This document shows positions 33,876-43,630 of a stretch of 64,000 nt of DNA, one piece after another. Under the pieces are notes generated by a model that did no database searches, was not told where the DNA came from, and saw only the letters and a list, made by a program, of their open reading frames with translations. The translations under genes were made by a program, and so were the position numbers. Source of the stretch: Psychroserpens luteolus (GTDB lineage Bacteria; Bacteroidota; Bacteroidia; Flavobacteriales; Flavobacteriaceae); assembly GCF_021032705.1 (NCBI RefSeq), contig NZ_JAHVXI010000004.1, positions 186,001-250,000 on the forward strand, read 5' to 3'. The first letter of the stretch is position 1. Every line of letters starts with the position of its first letter.

Positions 33876-35702
33876 TTATTCAAAACTTTGCATATCAACT
33901 AATTTCTTATAAACACCTTGTTTAGCTATGAGCTCATCATGAGTGCCTTGTTCGGCTATTTCACCTCTATGCATTACAATGATCTCGTCGGCATTTTGAA
34001 TCGTTGATAATCTGTGAGCAATAACAATCGACGTTCGGTTTTTCATCATATTTTCCAGAGCAACCTGAACTAAGCGTTCACTTTCAGTATCAAGAGCAGA
34101 CGTTGCTTCGTCTAAAATCATGATAGGTGGATTTTTTAAAACTGCTCTTGCAATGCTTAGACGTTGCTGTTGGCCGCCAGAAAGTTTTCCTCCAGATTCT
34201 CCAACACTATGATCGATTCCTTGAGGTAAGTCTTTTACAAATTCCCAGGCGTTGGCTATTTTGAGAGCTTCAATAATATCATCATCTGTTGCCTCTTCTT
34301 TTCCAACAAGAAGATTGTTTTTTATAGTATCATTAAACAAAATAGAATCCTGATTAACCAAACCAAGAAGACTTCTTAGGGATGCTTTTGAAAGGTCTTT
34401 AATGTTATTGCCATCAATTAGGATTTCTCCTTCAGTAACATCATAAAAGCGGGTTACTAAATTGGCAATGGTTGATTTTCCACTTCCAGATTGACCAACT
34501 AATGCTATGGTCTTTCCTTTTGGTATATTAATGCTAAAGTTTTTAAGTACAAGTTCCTCTTCATACTTAAATGATATATTGTTTACTGAAATCTTATCTT
34601 CAAAATCAGATTTTAGTATCGGATTTTCAATTTCAGTAATTGTATTTTCAGTTTCTAAAAATTCTAGAATTCTATTAGCAGCACCATCACCTCTTTTAAC
34701 ACTATAACTTGCTTTGGCAATTGCTTTTGCAGGTGTAAGGATATTATAAGCTAGTGTGATGTAGCCCACAAAAAAACTGGCCTCCATAGTTTTGTCTACA
34801 AAGACTAAATATCCGCCATAAACCAATAGCGTGCCAATGACTATGATACCTAATAATTCACTTAAAGGTGATGCTAAATTTTGTCTGTTTAATACACTAT
34901 TTGAGTATTTATAAAAACGGTCATTACTAGATTCGAATTTTCTAGCGAACATTTTTTCTACATTAAAAGCCTTGATAATTCTAAGTCCGCTCATTGTTTC
35001 TTCTAATACAGAGAGAAACACACCTTGTTCATTTTGTACTTTTAAGGATCCTTTTTTAAGAGATTTACCAATTCTGGAAATAATAAATCCAGATATAGGA
35101 ATAAAGACAAGAACAAACAGTGTTAGTTTTAAACTCAAGATGAGCATGGTAATTAACGAAAATAGTATAGTCAAAGGTTCTCTTACAATCATTTCTAAAA
35201 TCGCCAAGAAAGAGTTTCTCACTTCATTTACATCTGCACTTACACGTGAAATGGTATCACCTTTAGATTTTTCAGAATAGAACGCCAACGGCAATGACAC
35301 AATTTTGTCATACAAGGTATTTCTTATATCCTTTAGAATACCATTGCGTAAAAAAGTAATGAAATACATCGCCAGATAATTAGCTATGTTTTTTAGGAAG
35401 AACATTGTAATAATGATGCCTACCATTAGCATCAATACTTTAAATTCTCCATGTTTTTCTATACTATCTACAATGAAATAATTGAGATAATTTTCACCAT
35501 AATCCTTTAACTCTGAAATGCCTTTATAGATTGGTTTTTCAGTAACGACTCTTTGATCATTGAAAATAACCTTAAAAACAGGAATAAGCGCCACAAACGA
35601 CAGTGTGCTAAAAAGTGCATATAAGACGTTAAAAAAGATATTTAAATAGGCATATCTCTTATAAGGTAACGCAAATGGTATGAGTTTTTTAATGTAATCC
35701 AT
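33876..35702 (-). CDS. MsbA-like ABC exporter (fused permease and ATPase)
   Basis: The protein has 608 residues. Six membrane helices in residues 1-320 form a type IV ABC exporter domain. The nucleotide-binding domain (about 360-600) is complete: Walker A GQSGSGKST, Q-loop GLVNQDSILFND, signature LSGGQQQRLSIARAV, Walker B PIMILDEATSALD and H-loop IVIAHRLST. It would act as a homodimer. The closest known group is MsbA (lipid A flippase), but drug or other lipid export cannot be excluded. Its ATG overlaps the stop of the phosphohexomutase gene by one base (TAATG), so the two are coupled. Confidence 0.88.
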   Translation of the reverse strand: MDYIKKLIPFALPYKRYAYLNIFFNVLYALFSTLSFVALIPVFKVIFNDQRVVTEKPIYKGISELKDYGENYLNYFIVDSIEKHGEFKVLMLMVGIIITMFFLKNIANYLAMYFITFLRNGILKDIRNTLYDKIVSLPLAFYSEKSKGDTISRVSADVNEVRNSFLAILEMIVREPLTILFSLITMLILSLKLTLFVLVFIPISGFIISRIGKSLKKGSLKVQNEQGVFLSVLEETMSGLRIIKAFNVEKMFARKFESSNDRFYKYSNSVLNRQNLASPLSELLGIIVIGTLLVYGGYLVFVDKTMEASFFVGYITLAYNILTPAKAIAKASYSVKRGDGAANRILEFLETENTITEIENPILKSDFEDKISVNNISFKYEEELVLKNFSINIPKGKTIALVGQSGSGKSTIANLVTRFYDVTEGEILIDGNNIKDLSKASLRSLLGLVNQDSILFNDTIKNNLLVGKEEATDDDIIEALKIANAWEFVKDLPQGIDHSVGESGGKLSGGQQQRLSIARAVLKNPPIMILDEATSALDTESERLVQVALENMMKNRTSIVIAHRLSTIQNADEIIVMHRGEIAEQGTHDELIAKQGVYKKLVDMQSFE

Positions 35703-37432
35703 TAACTGAGTTTCATATCTTTTAAGATGGCATCAATACGAGCTTCCAATTTTTGTTCCGTAGGCTTAAATGCTGCCATATTGTCTAAGCTTGTATTAAC
35801 ACTAATATAGAATTTTATCTTAGGTTCTGTTCCACTTGGGCGCAGCGCAATTTTACTACCATCTTCGGTATAATAAATAAGGACATTAGATTTAGGAACG
35901 TCTAGCGCAGTTTCTTCTCCAGTACTTATGTGTTTAATAGTTGACAATTGGTAGTCTTCAATACGTACTACTTTTGAACCATTCACCTCTTTTAACGGAT
36001 TTTGACGTGCATCGATCATCATTTGTTTAATCTCTTGTGCACCTTCAATTCCTTTTTTAGTGAATGATACTAAACGTTCTTTATAAAACCCATGTTCGAT
36101 ATACAAGTCGATTAGTTCTTTATACATACTAATCCCTTTGGCTTTTGCCTGAGCCGCAATTTCACAAGCTAAGAGGGTTGATGTTACAGCATCCTTGTCT
36201 CTAACAAAATCACCTACCATGAATCCAAAACTTTCTTCACCACCTCCAATAAAATCAACATCAGGGAAGTCTTTGATCATTTTTGCTATCCATTTAAAAC
36301 CTGTAAGTCCAATTTTACATTCGACACCATAGGCGTTGGTTAAAACAGACATCATTGGAGTTGATACAATTGTTGAACCCACAAACTGATTCCCATTTAT
36401 ACGACCAGAATCTCTCCATTGTTTTAATAAAAAGTTGGTCATTAAAATCATGGTCTGGTTTCCATTGAGAATCACCAATTCATTGTCTAGATTTCTAACA
36501 ACGACACCAAGACGGTCACAATCAGGATCTGTACCTACTACAATATCACCATCTACTTTCTCTGCCAGTTCTATAGCCATTTTTAAGGCTTCTGGTTCTT
36601 CAGGATTTGGAGATTTGACTGTAGGGAAATCACCATTAGGTTCACGTTGCTCTTCAACGATATGAACATTAGTATATCCTGCGCGTTCAAGAGTGTCTGG
36701 TATTGCTGTTATTGATGTGCCATGCAAAGACGTAAAGACAATGTTTAAGTGTTCTTTCGCTTCTTTTGTTGTATTGAAACTACCATTTTTGACAGCATTA
36801 TCAATAAATACATCATCAACAGCTTTTCCTATATATTCAATATTTTGGTCATTAGCTTCAAATTTTATTTCGGCATAATCCAAACGATTTATTTCGGCAA
36901 TAATCTCAGCGTCTTGAGGAGGAACGAGTTGTCCGCCATCTTGCCAATAGACCTTGTAACCATTATATTCAGGAGGATTATGAGATGCAGTTAATACAAT
37001 TCCACAATGACAGCCTAAATGTTTGAGCGCAAATGATAATTCAGGTGTTGGACGCAAATCTTCAAAAAGATAAACATGTATTCCATTAGCTGAAAATACA
37101 TCGGCCACAACTTTTGCTAATGATTTACTATTATGTCTGCAATCATATGCTATAGCAACCTTTAACGTTTCCGAAGGAAATTGCACTTTAAGATAATTGC
37201 TCAGCCCTTGCGTGTTTTTACCAAGTGTGAATTTATTTATACGATTGGTACCAATTCCCATGACGCCTCGCATTCCGCCAGTTCCAAATTCGAGATCTTT
37301 GTAGAAGCTCTCTTTTAATTCGGTTGGGTTATTTGCTATTAAATCTTTTATAAAATTTTGAGTCTCTTGATCAAAAGTTGGTGTTAACCATGTGTTGACA
37401 CGTTCTAATAGTTGAGGTTCAATATGTATCAT
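35702..37432 (-). CDS. Phosphoglucomutase/phosphomannomutase family enzyme
   Basis: The 576-residue protein interconverts hexose 1- and 6-phosphates. Catalytic phosphoserine loop [13 protein letters not shown] (near residue 145), metal loop [10 protein letters not shown], sugar loop GGGEESFG and C-terminal phosphate loop [12 protein letters not shown] are all present. Length fits the long PgcA-type form of Firmicutes and Bacteroidota rather than the 450-residue GlmM or ManB. Glucose 1-phosphate supply for cell-surface sugars is the likely role. It is co-transcribed with the ABC exporter. Confidence 0.9.
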   Translation of the reverse strand: MIHIEPQLLERVNTWLTPTFDQETQNFIKDLIANNPTELKESFYKDLEFGTGGMRGVMGIGTNRINKFTLGKNTQGLSNYLKVQFPSETLKVAIAYDCRHNSKSLAKVVADVFSANGIHVYLFEDLRPTPELSFALKHLGCHCGIVLTASHNPPEYNGYKVYWQDGGQLVPPQDAEIIAEINRLDYAEIKFEANDQNIEYIGKAVDDVFIDNAVKNGSFNTTKEAKEHLNIVFTSLHGTSITAIPDTLERAGYTNVHIVEEQREPNGDFPTVKSPNPEEPEALKMAIELAEKVDGDIVVGTDPDCDRLGVVVRNLDNELVILNGNQTMILMTNFLLKQWRDSGRINGNQFVGSTIVSTPMMSVLTNAYGVECKIGLTGFKWIAKMIKDFPDVDFIGGGEESFGFMVGDFVRDKDAVTSTLLACEIAAQAKAKGISMYKELIDLYIEHGFYKERLVSFTKKGIEGAQEIKQMMIDARQNPLKEVNGSKVVRIEDYQLSTIKHISTGEETALDVPKSNVLIYYTEDGSKIALRPSGTEPKIKFYISVNTSLDNMAAFKPTEQKLEARIDAILKDMKLS

Positions 37433-37507
37433 ATGTATTAATTATGCTGCAAAAATACGTAATTCAATAATTTTGAATGACTAAGGTTTCGATAATTTAG
37501 GCTGGTC

Positions 37508-38455
37508 TTAAAAATTAAGTTCTTGTTTTATCAAATAGCGACTTCTATCTCTTTTAGAACGTAAGATTAATTCGCCTAAAAATCCAGCCACGAAAAATTG
37601 AGAACCAAGAATCATTGTGGTGAGTGCTATGTAAAATTGTGGACGATCTGTAATTAATCGTCCCGAAGGATTTAAGAATAACTTATCAATTCCTAGATAA
37701 AACGCAAAAGCGAATCCTATCCCAAACATGATAACACCTAAAGCCCCGAACAGGTGCATTGGACGTTTTCCAAAGCGGGATAAAAACCAAATGGTTATTA
37801 AGTCTAAAAAACCATTAATAAAACGATCCATACCAAATTTAGTCTCTCCGTATTTTCTGGCCTGATGCTGTACTACTTTTTCACCAATATTAGTAAACCC
37901 TGCATTTTTGGCTAGTACAGGAATGTAACGATGCATCTCTCCATTAACATCAATGTTTTTAACAACGCTTTTATTGTAAGCTTTAAGTCCGCAATTGAAA
38001 TCGTTAAGTTTAACACCAGAGGTTCTTCGAGCTGCCCAATTGAATAACTTAGAAGGAATATTTTTTGCGATTACAGAATCATAGCGTTTCTTTTTCCATC
38101 CAGATACCAAATCAAATTTCTCGACAACGATCATATTGTATAGTTCTGGAATTTCTTCAGGATTATCTTGTAAATCTGCGTCCATTGTAATTACAACGTC
38201 ACCTTCTGCTTTAGCAAATCCAGCATGGAGTGCTTGTGATTTTCCGAAGTTTTTTAAAAAACGTATCCCTTTAACATTGCTGTCTTTTTGAGATAATTGC
38301 ATAATAGTTGACCAAGATTCATCTGTGCTACCATCATCAATAAAAATGATTTCATAAGAAAAACGATTGGATTGCATGACTTTTGCAATCCAATCGTGTA
38401 ATTCGGTTAATGACTCTTGCTCATTAAGTAGTGGTATGACTACTGATATGTTCAT
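37508..38455 (-). CDS. Family 2 glycosyltransferase (DPM1/ArnC-like)
   Basis: This 315-residue protein has an N-terminal GT-A domain that begins ISVVIPLLNEQESLTELHDW, with IIFIDDGSTDESW and the DxD-type metal motif TMDADLQDNPEEI. Two C-terminal membrane helices are near 236-256 and 273-293. This is the layout of polyprenyl-phosphate sugar transferases that load a sugar onto undecaprenyl phosphate at the inner membrane. The sugar cannot be told. It lies 43 bases after the DUF4199 gene in the same direction, an arrangement seen often in Flavobacteriaceae. Confidence 0.88.
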   Translation of the reverse strand: MNISVVIPLLNEQESLTELHDWIAKVMQSNRFSYEIIFIDDGSTDESWSTIMQLSQKDSNVKGIRFLKNFGKSQALHAGFAKAEGDVVITMDADLQDNPEEIPELYNMIVVEKFDLVSGWKKKRYDSVIAKNIPSKLFNWAARRTSGVKLNDFNCGLKAYNKSVVKNIDVNGEMHRYIPVLAKNAGFTNIGEKVVQHQARKYGETKFGMDRFINGFLDLITIWFLSRFGKRPMHLFGALGVIMFGIGFAFAFYLGIDKLFLNPSGRLITDRPQFYIALTTMILGSQFFVAGFLGELILRSKRDRSRYLIKQELNF

Positions 38456-38498
38456 GTAGTGATTTTGAATGTTTAAAGTTCAAAAATACTGAAATTAT

Positions 38499-39032
38499 TT
38501 AAGCTTCATTTGGGTCTTTTTTCTTCATGATTAAAGACACAATTAATCCTATAACAATAAAGAATACTAAACTTTGCGCTAAAGATCTTAATTGTGTTGC
38601 AGGTGCAAACATGTCTTGACCTTCCATTTCTGCTATAGCTTCGTTAATATCACTCTGTGGTGCTCCAAAACCTTCCATGAAATCTCTAGTTTTAGTTATG
38701 ACCATTTCTTTTATATAATCTGCAGTATCAGGATCAATGTAATTATAAAGAATAACTGTCGTAATTGTGCTAATAGTTACTGCTATGGCAATAGGAATGA
38801 AATAAGCAGTAAACGCTTGTTTGAACGACATAAACCCTCCTAATATACTTTTTGCTTTTGCACTAGAGATCACACCTACCGCTATAATTGTTAATGGAAT
38901 AACTAGAATATTTATCCAAAAATTGACTACCATTTCCACATTAATGACATAGCATAAAACAGTATATAAAACAAGGGCTAAAGCTAAGTATATGCCATAG
39001 TTAATCGATGACGATTTAATTGATTTTTCCAT
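38499..39032 (-). CDS. DUF4199 family membrane protein
   Basis: The protein has 177 residues with four predicted membrane helices (about 12-30, 36-55, 72-95, 148-170). The middle soluble part reads DTADYIKEMVITKTRDFMEGFGAP, with the 'MekMGA/FGAP' turn of DUF4199 proteins. It ends in a short basic KKKDPNEA tail. The function of the family is unknown. It is the first gene before the GT2 gene, with a minor gap, so a role in polyprenyl-sugar or envelope metabolism is possible by context only. Confidence 0.8.
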   Translation of the reverse strand: MEKSIKSSSINYGIYLALALVLYTVLCYVINVEMVVNFWINILVIPLTIIAVGVISSAKAKSILGGFMSFKQAFTAYFIPIAIAVTISTITTVILYNYIDPDTADYIKEMVITKTRDFMEGFGAPQSDINEAIAEMEGQDMFAPATQLRSLAQSLVFFIVIGLIVSLIMKKKDPNEA

Positions 39033-39126
39033 AATTGTTAGTTGATTATTTAGTGATTACGTTAGTTAGTATCTATATGTTTATATTTGTTACAAATATC
39101 TTCCAAATAAAAAAAGAAATAAATTA

Positions 39127-39156
39127 TTGGTAATTTACAAAAATTACTTAAATTTG
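39127..39156 (+). promoter_or_regulatory. rpmE2 promoter
   Basis: TTG (39127-39129), a 19-base spacer and TAAATTTG (39149-39156) form a full Bacteroidota consensus promoter. Transcription would start near 39162, about 32 bases before the ATG. Confidence 0.8.
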
Positions 39157-39193
39157 CACCTCCAAAATAGTAAGGATTTTAAAGTTTAAAGAG

Positions 39194-39445
39194 ATGAAAA
39201 AAGGAATACATCCAGAAAATTATAGATTAGTAGCATTCAAAGATATGTCTAACGACGACGTGTTTTTAACTAAATCTACTGCTGAGACTAGTGAAACAAT
39301 TGAAGTTGATGGTGTTGAGTATCCAGTAATTAAATTGGAAATTTCTAGAACGTCTCACCCATATTATACTGGTAAATCTAAATTAGTAGATACAGCAGGA
39401 CGTATTGATAAGTTTAAAAACAAATACGCTAAGTTTAAAAAATAA
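39194..39445 (+). CDS. rpmE2: 50S ribosomal protein L31, type B
   Basis: This 83-residue protein of the large ribosomal subunit has the L31 pattern MKKGIHPENYRLVAFKDMSND, then SRTSHPYYTGKSKLVDTAGRIDKFKNKYAKF. It lacks the CxxC pairs that bind zinc in type A L31, so it is the zinc-independent type B, which is usual in Bacteroidota. It is a single gene with a consensus promoter and a strong terminator. Confidence 0.97.
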   Translation: MKKGIHPENYRLVAFKDMSNDDVFLTKSTAETSETIEVDGVEYPVIKLEISRTSHPYYTGKSKLVDTAGRIDKFKNKYAKFKK

Positions 39446-39465
39446 GCTTAAGCTATATGATATAG

Positions 39466-39499
39466 AAAGCCTTCAGGATTTGTCCCGAAGGCTTTTTTG
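39466..39499 (+). terminator. rpmE2 terminator
   Basis: An AAAGCCTTC/GAAGGCTTT stem encloses an inner GGA/TCC pair and is followed by TTTTTTG. It starts 21 bases after the L31 stop. Confidence 0.9.
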
Positions 39500-39543
39500 T
39501 TTTATATAATTGATTTACTTTTAACATCTAACTACTAATTATC

Positions 39544-40719
39544 ATGAATTATATTCTTTTTGATGGTCCATCACGTCCTAATTTATTGCCTTTTACTTTT
39601 ACAAGGCCAGTAGCAGATATTAGAGTAGGCATACTTACCATTAGAGAAAAATGGGAAAAACATTTAGGCTTTACCATTACGACATTAACCGAAGAGTATT
39701 TGTCTGAAAAGTATCCAATGGTTGAAATGGATGAAAATGTCATGATAAATGCATCCTATTTGCCTAATAAAGAATTGGTGGCTATTATTAAAGGTTTAGA
39801 AGAGAACCAAGCTGTATTTCAAAATGAGGATGTTATCGCATTTTTTTCAAAAGATACTCAAGATGAAATTAATTTTGAAACTTATGAAGCTATAGAGTAT
39901 AATGAGCCCGTTTTGAAAATTGAACATACTTGGGATATTTTTGCAACTAACGGTGATGCTATTCAAGCCGATTTTGATCTGTTAATACGAGATCGTCAAT
40001 CACAACCCATACCAAGTTCTAATCAAGCTCTTGGTGCACAAAACATTTTTATTGAAGAAGGAGCCAAACTTGAATTTGTAACATTAAATGCTAATTCTGG
40101 TCCTATTTATATTGGCAAAGATGCCGAAATTATGGAAGGTAGCATCATTAGAGGTCCTTTTGCTTTATGTGATCATTCTACTGTAAAGTTAGGTGCTAAG
40201 ATTTACGGACCTACTACTGTTGGACCTCATAGTAAAGTAGGTGGTGAAGTTAATAACTCAGTTATTTTTGGATATTCAAATAAAGGTCATGATGGATTCT
40301 TGGGTAATTCGGTGTTAGGCGAATGGTGTAATCTCGGCGCAGATACCAATAACTCAAATTTAAAGAATAACTATGCCGAAGTCAGACTTTGGGATTATCA
40401 AACAGAAGGTTTTGCAAGAACAGGATTGCAGTTTTGTGGGCTTATGATGGGTGATCATAGTAAATGTGGAATCAATACCATGTTTAATACTGGTACAGTT
40501 GTTGGAGTAAGTGCTAATATCTTCGGAAGTGGATTTCCAAGAAACTTCATTCCTAGTTTTTCATGGGGAGGACATTCTGGTTTTACAACATATGTGACCA
40601 AAAAAGCGTTTGAAGTTGCTGAAGTTGTTATGAAGCGGCGAAACATTGATTTTTCTGAAGTTGATAAAACCATTTTGGAACATGTTTTTGAAGAGACAAA
40701 AAAATGGAGAAAAAGCTAA
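39544..40719 (+). CDS. GlmU-like protein (nucleotidyltransferase-like N-terminus, left-handed beta helix C-terminus)
   Basis: The protein has 391 residues. The N-terminal half begins MNYILFDGPSRPNLLPFTFTRPVADIRVG, a shape found in the Bacteroidota 'GlmU family' that lacks the LAAGxGTRM loop of true pyrophosphorylases. The C-terminal half (about 170-380) has hexapeptide repeats (IYIGKDAEIMEGSIIRGPFALCDHSTVKLGAKIYGPTTVGPHSKVG) as in acyl- or acetyltransferases. It may take part in UDP-GlcNAc or other sugar nucleotide synthesis. Whether the N-terminal half is active is uncertain. It lies upstream of the PD40 protein gene with a 17-base gap. Confidence 0.82.
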   Translation: MNYILFDGPSRPNLLPFTFTRPVADIRVGILTIREKWEKHLGFTITTLTEEYLSEKYPMVEMDENVMINASYLPNKELVAIIKGLEENQAVFQNEDVIAFFSKDTQDEINFETYEAIEYNEPVLKIEHTWDIFATNGDAIQADFDLLIRDRQSQPIPSSNQALGAQNIFIEEGAKLEFVTLNANSGPIYIGKDAEIMEGSIIRGPFALCDHSTVKLGAKIYGPTTVGPHSKVGGEVNNSVIFGYSNKGHDGFLGNSVLGEWCNLGADTNNSNLKNNYAEVRLWDYQTEGFARTGLQFCGLMMGDHSKCGINTMFNTGTVVGVSANIFGSGFPRNFIPSFSWGGHSGFTTYVTKKAFEVAEVVMKRRNIDFSEVDKTILEHVFEETKKWRKS

Positions 40720-40736
40720 TATTAAATTATAGAAAC

Positions 40737-41636
40737 ATGAAGTTTATTTGCAGTATCATTTTAGTATTGACAATTAATTTCGGGTTTGCCCAAACCTACA
40801 CAATTAAAAACCTAAAGATTAACGACGATAAAAGTCAATATGGTGTCGTTTTTTATAAAGGAGATAAGGTATACTATACCTCTTATATGCTTGATAACAG
40901 AAATAGAGCAAGACGAGATCACGACAAACGATTAATCTATACAATGTTTGAAGCTGAAAAAACTAAAGATGGTGAAATTATCAACTCTAAACAGTTTATT
41001 AAATCTGAAGATTTTGTTTTTAATACCTCAAGTGCAGGTTTTAGTCCTGATGGTAAGTATATGTATATCACGACAAATTTCATGAAACGTGGTAAATCTT
41101 ATAAGCGAAAATTAAAATCAATTAATCTAAATATTCAACGTGGTGAATATATAGAAGGTCGTGGTTGGACCAATTTTGAACCCTTGCCATTTTGTGATCC
41201 AAAATATAATTATGGACATGCAGTATTAAGTCCAGACGGATCTACAATATATTTTACATCAAATGCACATGGCGCTCATGGACAAACAGATCTTTTTAAA
41301 GTGAAAATATTAGGTGATGATAAATATGGAGAGGTTGAAAATTTAGGTAAAAAGATCAATTCACCACGCAAAGATATGTTTCCATTTGTGAGCAAGGATA
41401 ATATACTATACTTTGCATCAGATCGTGTTGGTGGTGTTGGTGGATTGGATATCTACAGCTATGATCTAAAAGGAGATCCAGAAACTGAAGAGCCTCAATT
41501 GTTACCAAAACCTATCAATAGCAGAAGTGATGATTTTTGTTATATTATTAATGAAAGTAAGACCGAAGGTTACTTTTCATCACGACGACCTAAAGGAAAA
41601 GGGGAAGATGATATTTATTATTTCACGATAAACTAG
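40737..41636 (+). CDS. Secreted PD40 (TolB-like) propeller protein
   Basis: The start at 40737 gives 299 residues with a signal peptide (FICSIILVLTINFGFAQ); a start at 40704 would overlap the GlmU-like gene and break the signal. The mature part has PD40 blades: GFSPDGKYMYITTNF, AVLSPDGSTIYFTSNAHGAHGQTDLFKV, FPFVSKDNILYFASDRVGGVGGLDIYSYD, and YFSSRRPKGKGEDDIYYF. Such repeats are the front part of OmpA-family PD40 proteins in Bacteroidota, but no OmpA domain follows here. Probably a periplasmic or outer-membrane binding protein. Confidence 0.8.
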   Translation: MKFICSIILVLTINFGFAQTYTIKNLKINDDKSQYGVVFYKGDKVYYTSYMLDNRNRARRDHDKRLIYTMFEAEKTKDGEIINSKQFIKSEDFVFNTSSAGFSPDGKYMYITTNFMKRGKSYKRKLKSINLNIQRGEYIEGRGWTNFEPLPFCDPKYNYGHAVLSPDGSTIYFTSNAHGAHGQTDLFKVKILGDDKYGEVENLGKKINSPRKDMFPFVSKDNILYFASDRVGGVGGLDIYSYDLKGDPETEEPQLLPKPINSRSDDFCYIINESKTEGYFSSRRPKGKGEDDIYYFTIN

Positions 41637-41684
41637 GTTTATTTCCTTAGTTTTGGTGTACTAACCATTAATTTAAATAAAACC

Positions 41685-42017
41685 ATGCTAGAAATTCTAC
41701 TCATAATATTCATTGGAAGAAGTTTTTTTAGATTAGCAGAAGAACACAATCAAAACAAGTGGGTTTTTGCAATTCTAGGCGTTGTAGCTTACTATGCAGC
41801 TGCATTGATTGGTGGTGTCCTTTTAGGAATTGCAGATGAAATTTTTGGATTAGGTATTGACTGGGAAAATACGTTATTATTGACAATAATAGCTTTGCCA
41901 ATAGCACTTGGCGCTGTATATCTTTTATATTCGCTTTTGAAGAAAACCTGGAAAAAAAATGTTGTTATCGACACAAATGAAATTAAGGATATCGGTAAAA
42001 GCTCAGATAATATATAA
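41685..42017 (+). CDS. Small membrane protein of unknown function
   Basis: The protein has 110 residues. Three hydrophobic segments are visible: 1-12 (LEILLIIFIG), about 26-48 (WVFAILGVVAYYAAALIGGVLLG) and about 63-86 (LLLTIIALPIALGAVYLLYSLL). A charged C-terminal tail (KKTWKKNVVIDTNEIKDIG) follows. I do not recognise a family. It follows the PD40 gene by 48 bases on the same strand and is convergent with the peptide-binding lipoprotein gene, 5 bases apart. Confidence 0.65.
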   Translation: MLEILLIIFIGRSFFRLAEEHNQNKWVFAILGVVAYYAAALIGGVLLGIADEIFGLGIDWENTLLLTIIALPIALGAVYLLYSLLKKTWKKNVVIDTNEIKDIGKSSDNI

Positions 42018-42022
42018 TATCC

Positions 42023-43627
42023 CTATTTATTTTTTTTAACGCGTTTTAGGTCTAATAAATTAATTGGATTTATTCCTAACCCAGTTACGTTTTTTCTTGT
42101 AAACCTCACCACTTCATCATAAAACAAAGGAACAACAGGTGTGTTTGCCATTACTAGACTGTCCATTTTTGTATACAATGCTTCACGCACTTTGGTATCT
42201 GTTATGGTAAAAGCACTTTGATACCATTCATCAAATGTCTGACTTGTAAAATGTGTATAGTTTGGGCCATTAGGCGCAAAATTCTTACTTGAATAGAGTG
42301 ATAAATAATTTTCGGCATCCGGATAATCGGCAACCCAACTCGCTCTAAACATATCTAATTTGCCATTAGCCTTTGCGTCTTTTAATGTTGCAGCTGGAAC
42401 GACATCTACATTAACTGTTATTCCAATTTTTTGTAATTCTCGTTGGATGTATTCACAAAAGCTTAAATAATTACTAGTCGTTGTAATTGTAATCTCTGGG
42501 CTATTGATTCCAGTATCTGTTTTAAATTGCTGTACCAATTGCTTTGCTTTTTCAGGCTGAAAACTAAATCCTATAGCTTCACTATATCCTGGTAAACCTT
42601 TTGGAATAAAACCACCATGAGCAGGAATACCAATGCCATTGCGTAAATAGGTCATCATTTTTTGTTTGTCGAATCCATAATTTATGGCTTGACGTAAGGT
42701 TAGCGATTGCATTTCGGGAATTTCTGAATCCATAAAAAACGCCAAATATTCAGTATTTAAATAAGGTCCTCGAATCATATTCACATCTGGCTCGTAGCTA
42801 TCACGTAAATTACCGCTTGCAGTTAAAATCTCATCTTTATATGAGGCATCCAACCCAGACACAAAATCAATGTTTCCTTGAGCAAATTGTAGAAATTCAC
42901 TCTGCTTATCTGGTAAAAAAGTTATTGCAACAGCTTCCAAATATGGTAATTGATCTCCATTGATATCTGTTTCGAAATACTGATCATTTCTTCGGAAAAC
43001 GAGCTTCAAATTTTCTTCCCAACGTTTTAGTTTAAATGGACCTGTTCCAATTGGATTGGCTCTAAAATCGCTATTATAGTATGTTACAATTTCTTTTGGT
43101 ACCACAGAACAGTATTTCATTGTAAGCTTTCCAATAAAAGAAGGATCTGGAGATTTTAAAATAATCCTCAAAGAATCATTTTTTGCCTCAATATTCCAGA
43201 GATTATTAACCACCCAACTGCCTGGAGAAGCCGTTTTACTATCGCATAATCTAAATAAACTATATTCAAAATCGTTAGCGGTTACGGTTCGTGTAGAATC
43301 TTTTCCAAATAATTGATGAGGATGAAATGTAACATCGTCTCGAAGTGCAAACGTATAAGTGAGTGCATCTTCGGAAATCGTCCAGTCTTTTGCAATACAG
43401 GGCTGAACGTTTAAATTCTCATCCATTTGAACCAAACCGTTAAACAACTGATTGATGGCCCAAATATCAGCATTGTCTTTAGCAAAAGCTGGATCTAAAG
43501 ACCCGATGTTTTTGTGCTCATTATATCTAAATACGAGATGGTCTTTTGTTGAATTCGTATTATTTCCGCATGAAAAAAACAGGGAAATAACTGAAAGCAG
43601 AAAAAGTATGTATTTAAAGTTGTTCAT
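42023..43627 (-). CDS. ABC transporter substrate-binding lipoprotein (family 5, peptide type)
   Basis: This 534-residue lipoprotein has signal and lipobox in LSVISLFFSCGNN (Cys about 20). It shows the SBP_bac_5 pattern: GSLDPAFAKDNADIWAINQLFNGLVQMD, AKDWTISEDALTYTFALRDDVTFH, NPIGTGPFKLKRW, LRQAINYGFDKQKMM, DMFRASWVADYPDAENYLSLY and PVVPLFYDEVVRF. Relatives bind oligopeptides, dipeptides or nickel. It is the last gene of a three-gene cluster with an unrecognised membrane protein (3-base gap) and an ABC ATPase. Standard DppB/DppC-type permeases are absent from the cluster. Confidence 0.9.
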   Translation of the reverse strand: MNNFKYILFLLSVISLFFSCGNNTNSTKDHLVFRYNEHKNIGSLDPAFAKDNADIWAINQLFNGLVQMDENLNVQPCIAKDWTISEDALTYTFALRDDVTFHPHQLFGKDSTRTVTANDFEYSLFRLCDSKTASPGSWVVNNLWNIEAKNDSLRIILKSPDPSFIGKLTMKYCSVVPKEIVTYYNSDFRANPIGTGPFKLKRWEENLKLVFRRNDQYFETDINGDQLPYLEAVAITFLPDKQSEFLQFAQGNIDFVSGLDASYKDEILTASGNLRDSYEPDVNMIRGPYLNTEYLAFFMDSEIPEMQSLTLRQAINYGFDKQKMMTYLRNGIGIPAHGGFIPKGLPGYSEAIGFSFQPEKAKQLVQQFKTDTGINSPEITITTTSNYLSFCEYIQRELQKIGITVNVDVVPAATLKDAKANGKLDMFRASWVADYPDAENYLSLYSSKNFAPNGPNYTHFTSQTFDEWYQSAFTITDTKVREALYTKMDSLVMANTPVVPLFYDEVVRFTRKNVTGLGINPINLLDLKRVKKNK

Positions 43628-43630
43628 AGA

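Noticed and set aside
33710-33925. Plus-strand open frame of 71 codons in the gap before the ABC exporter gene
   Set aside because: It runs through the 14-base terminator stem and into the end of the exporter gene, and its composition (Phe, Tyr and Ile runs) is that of AT-rich non-coding DNA.
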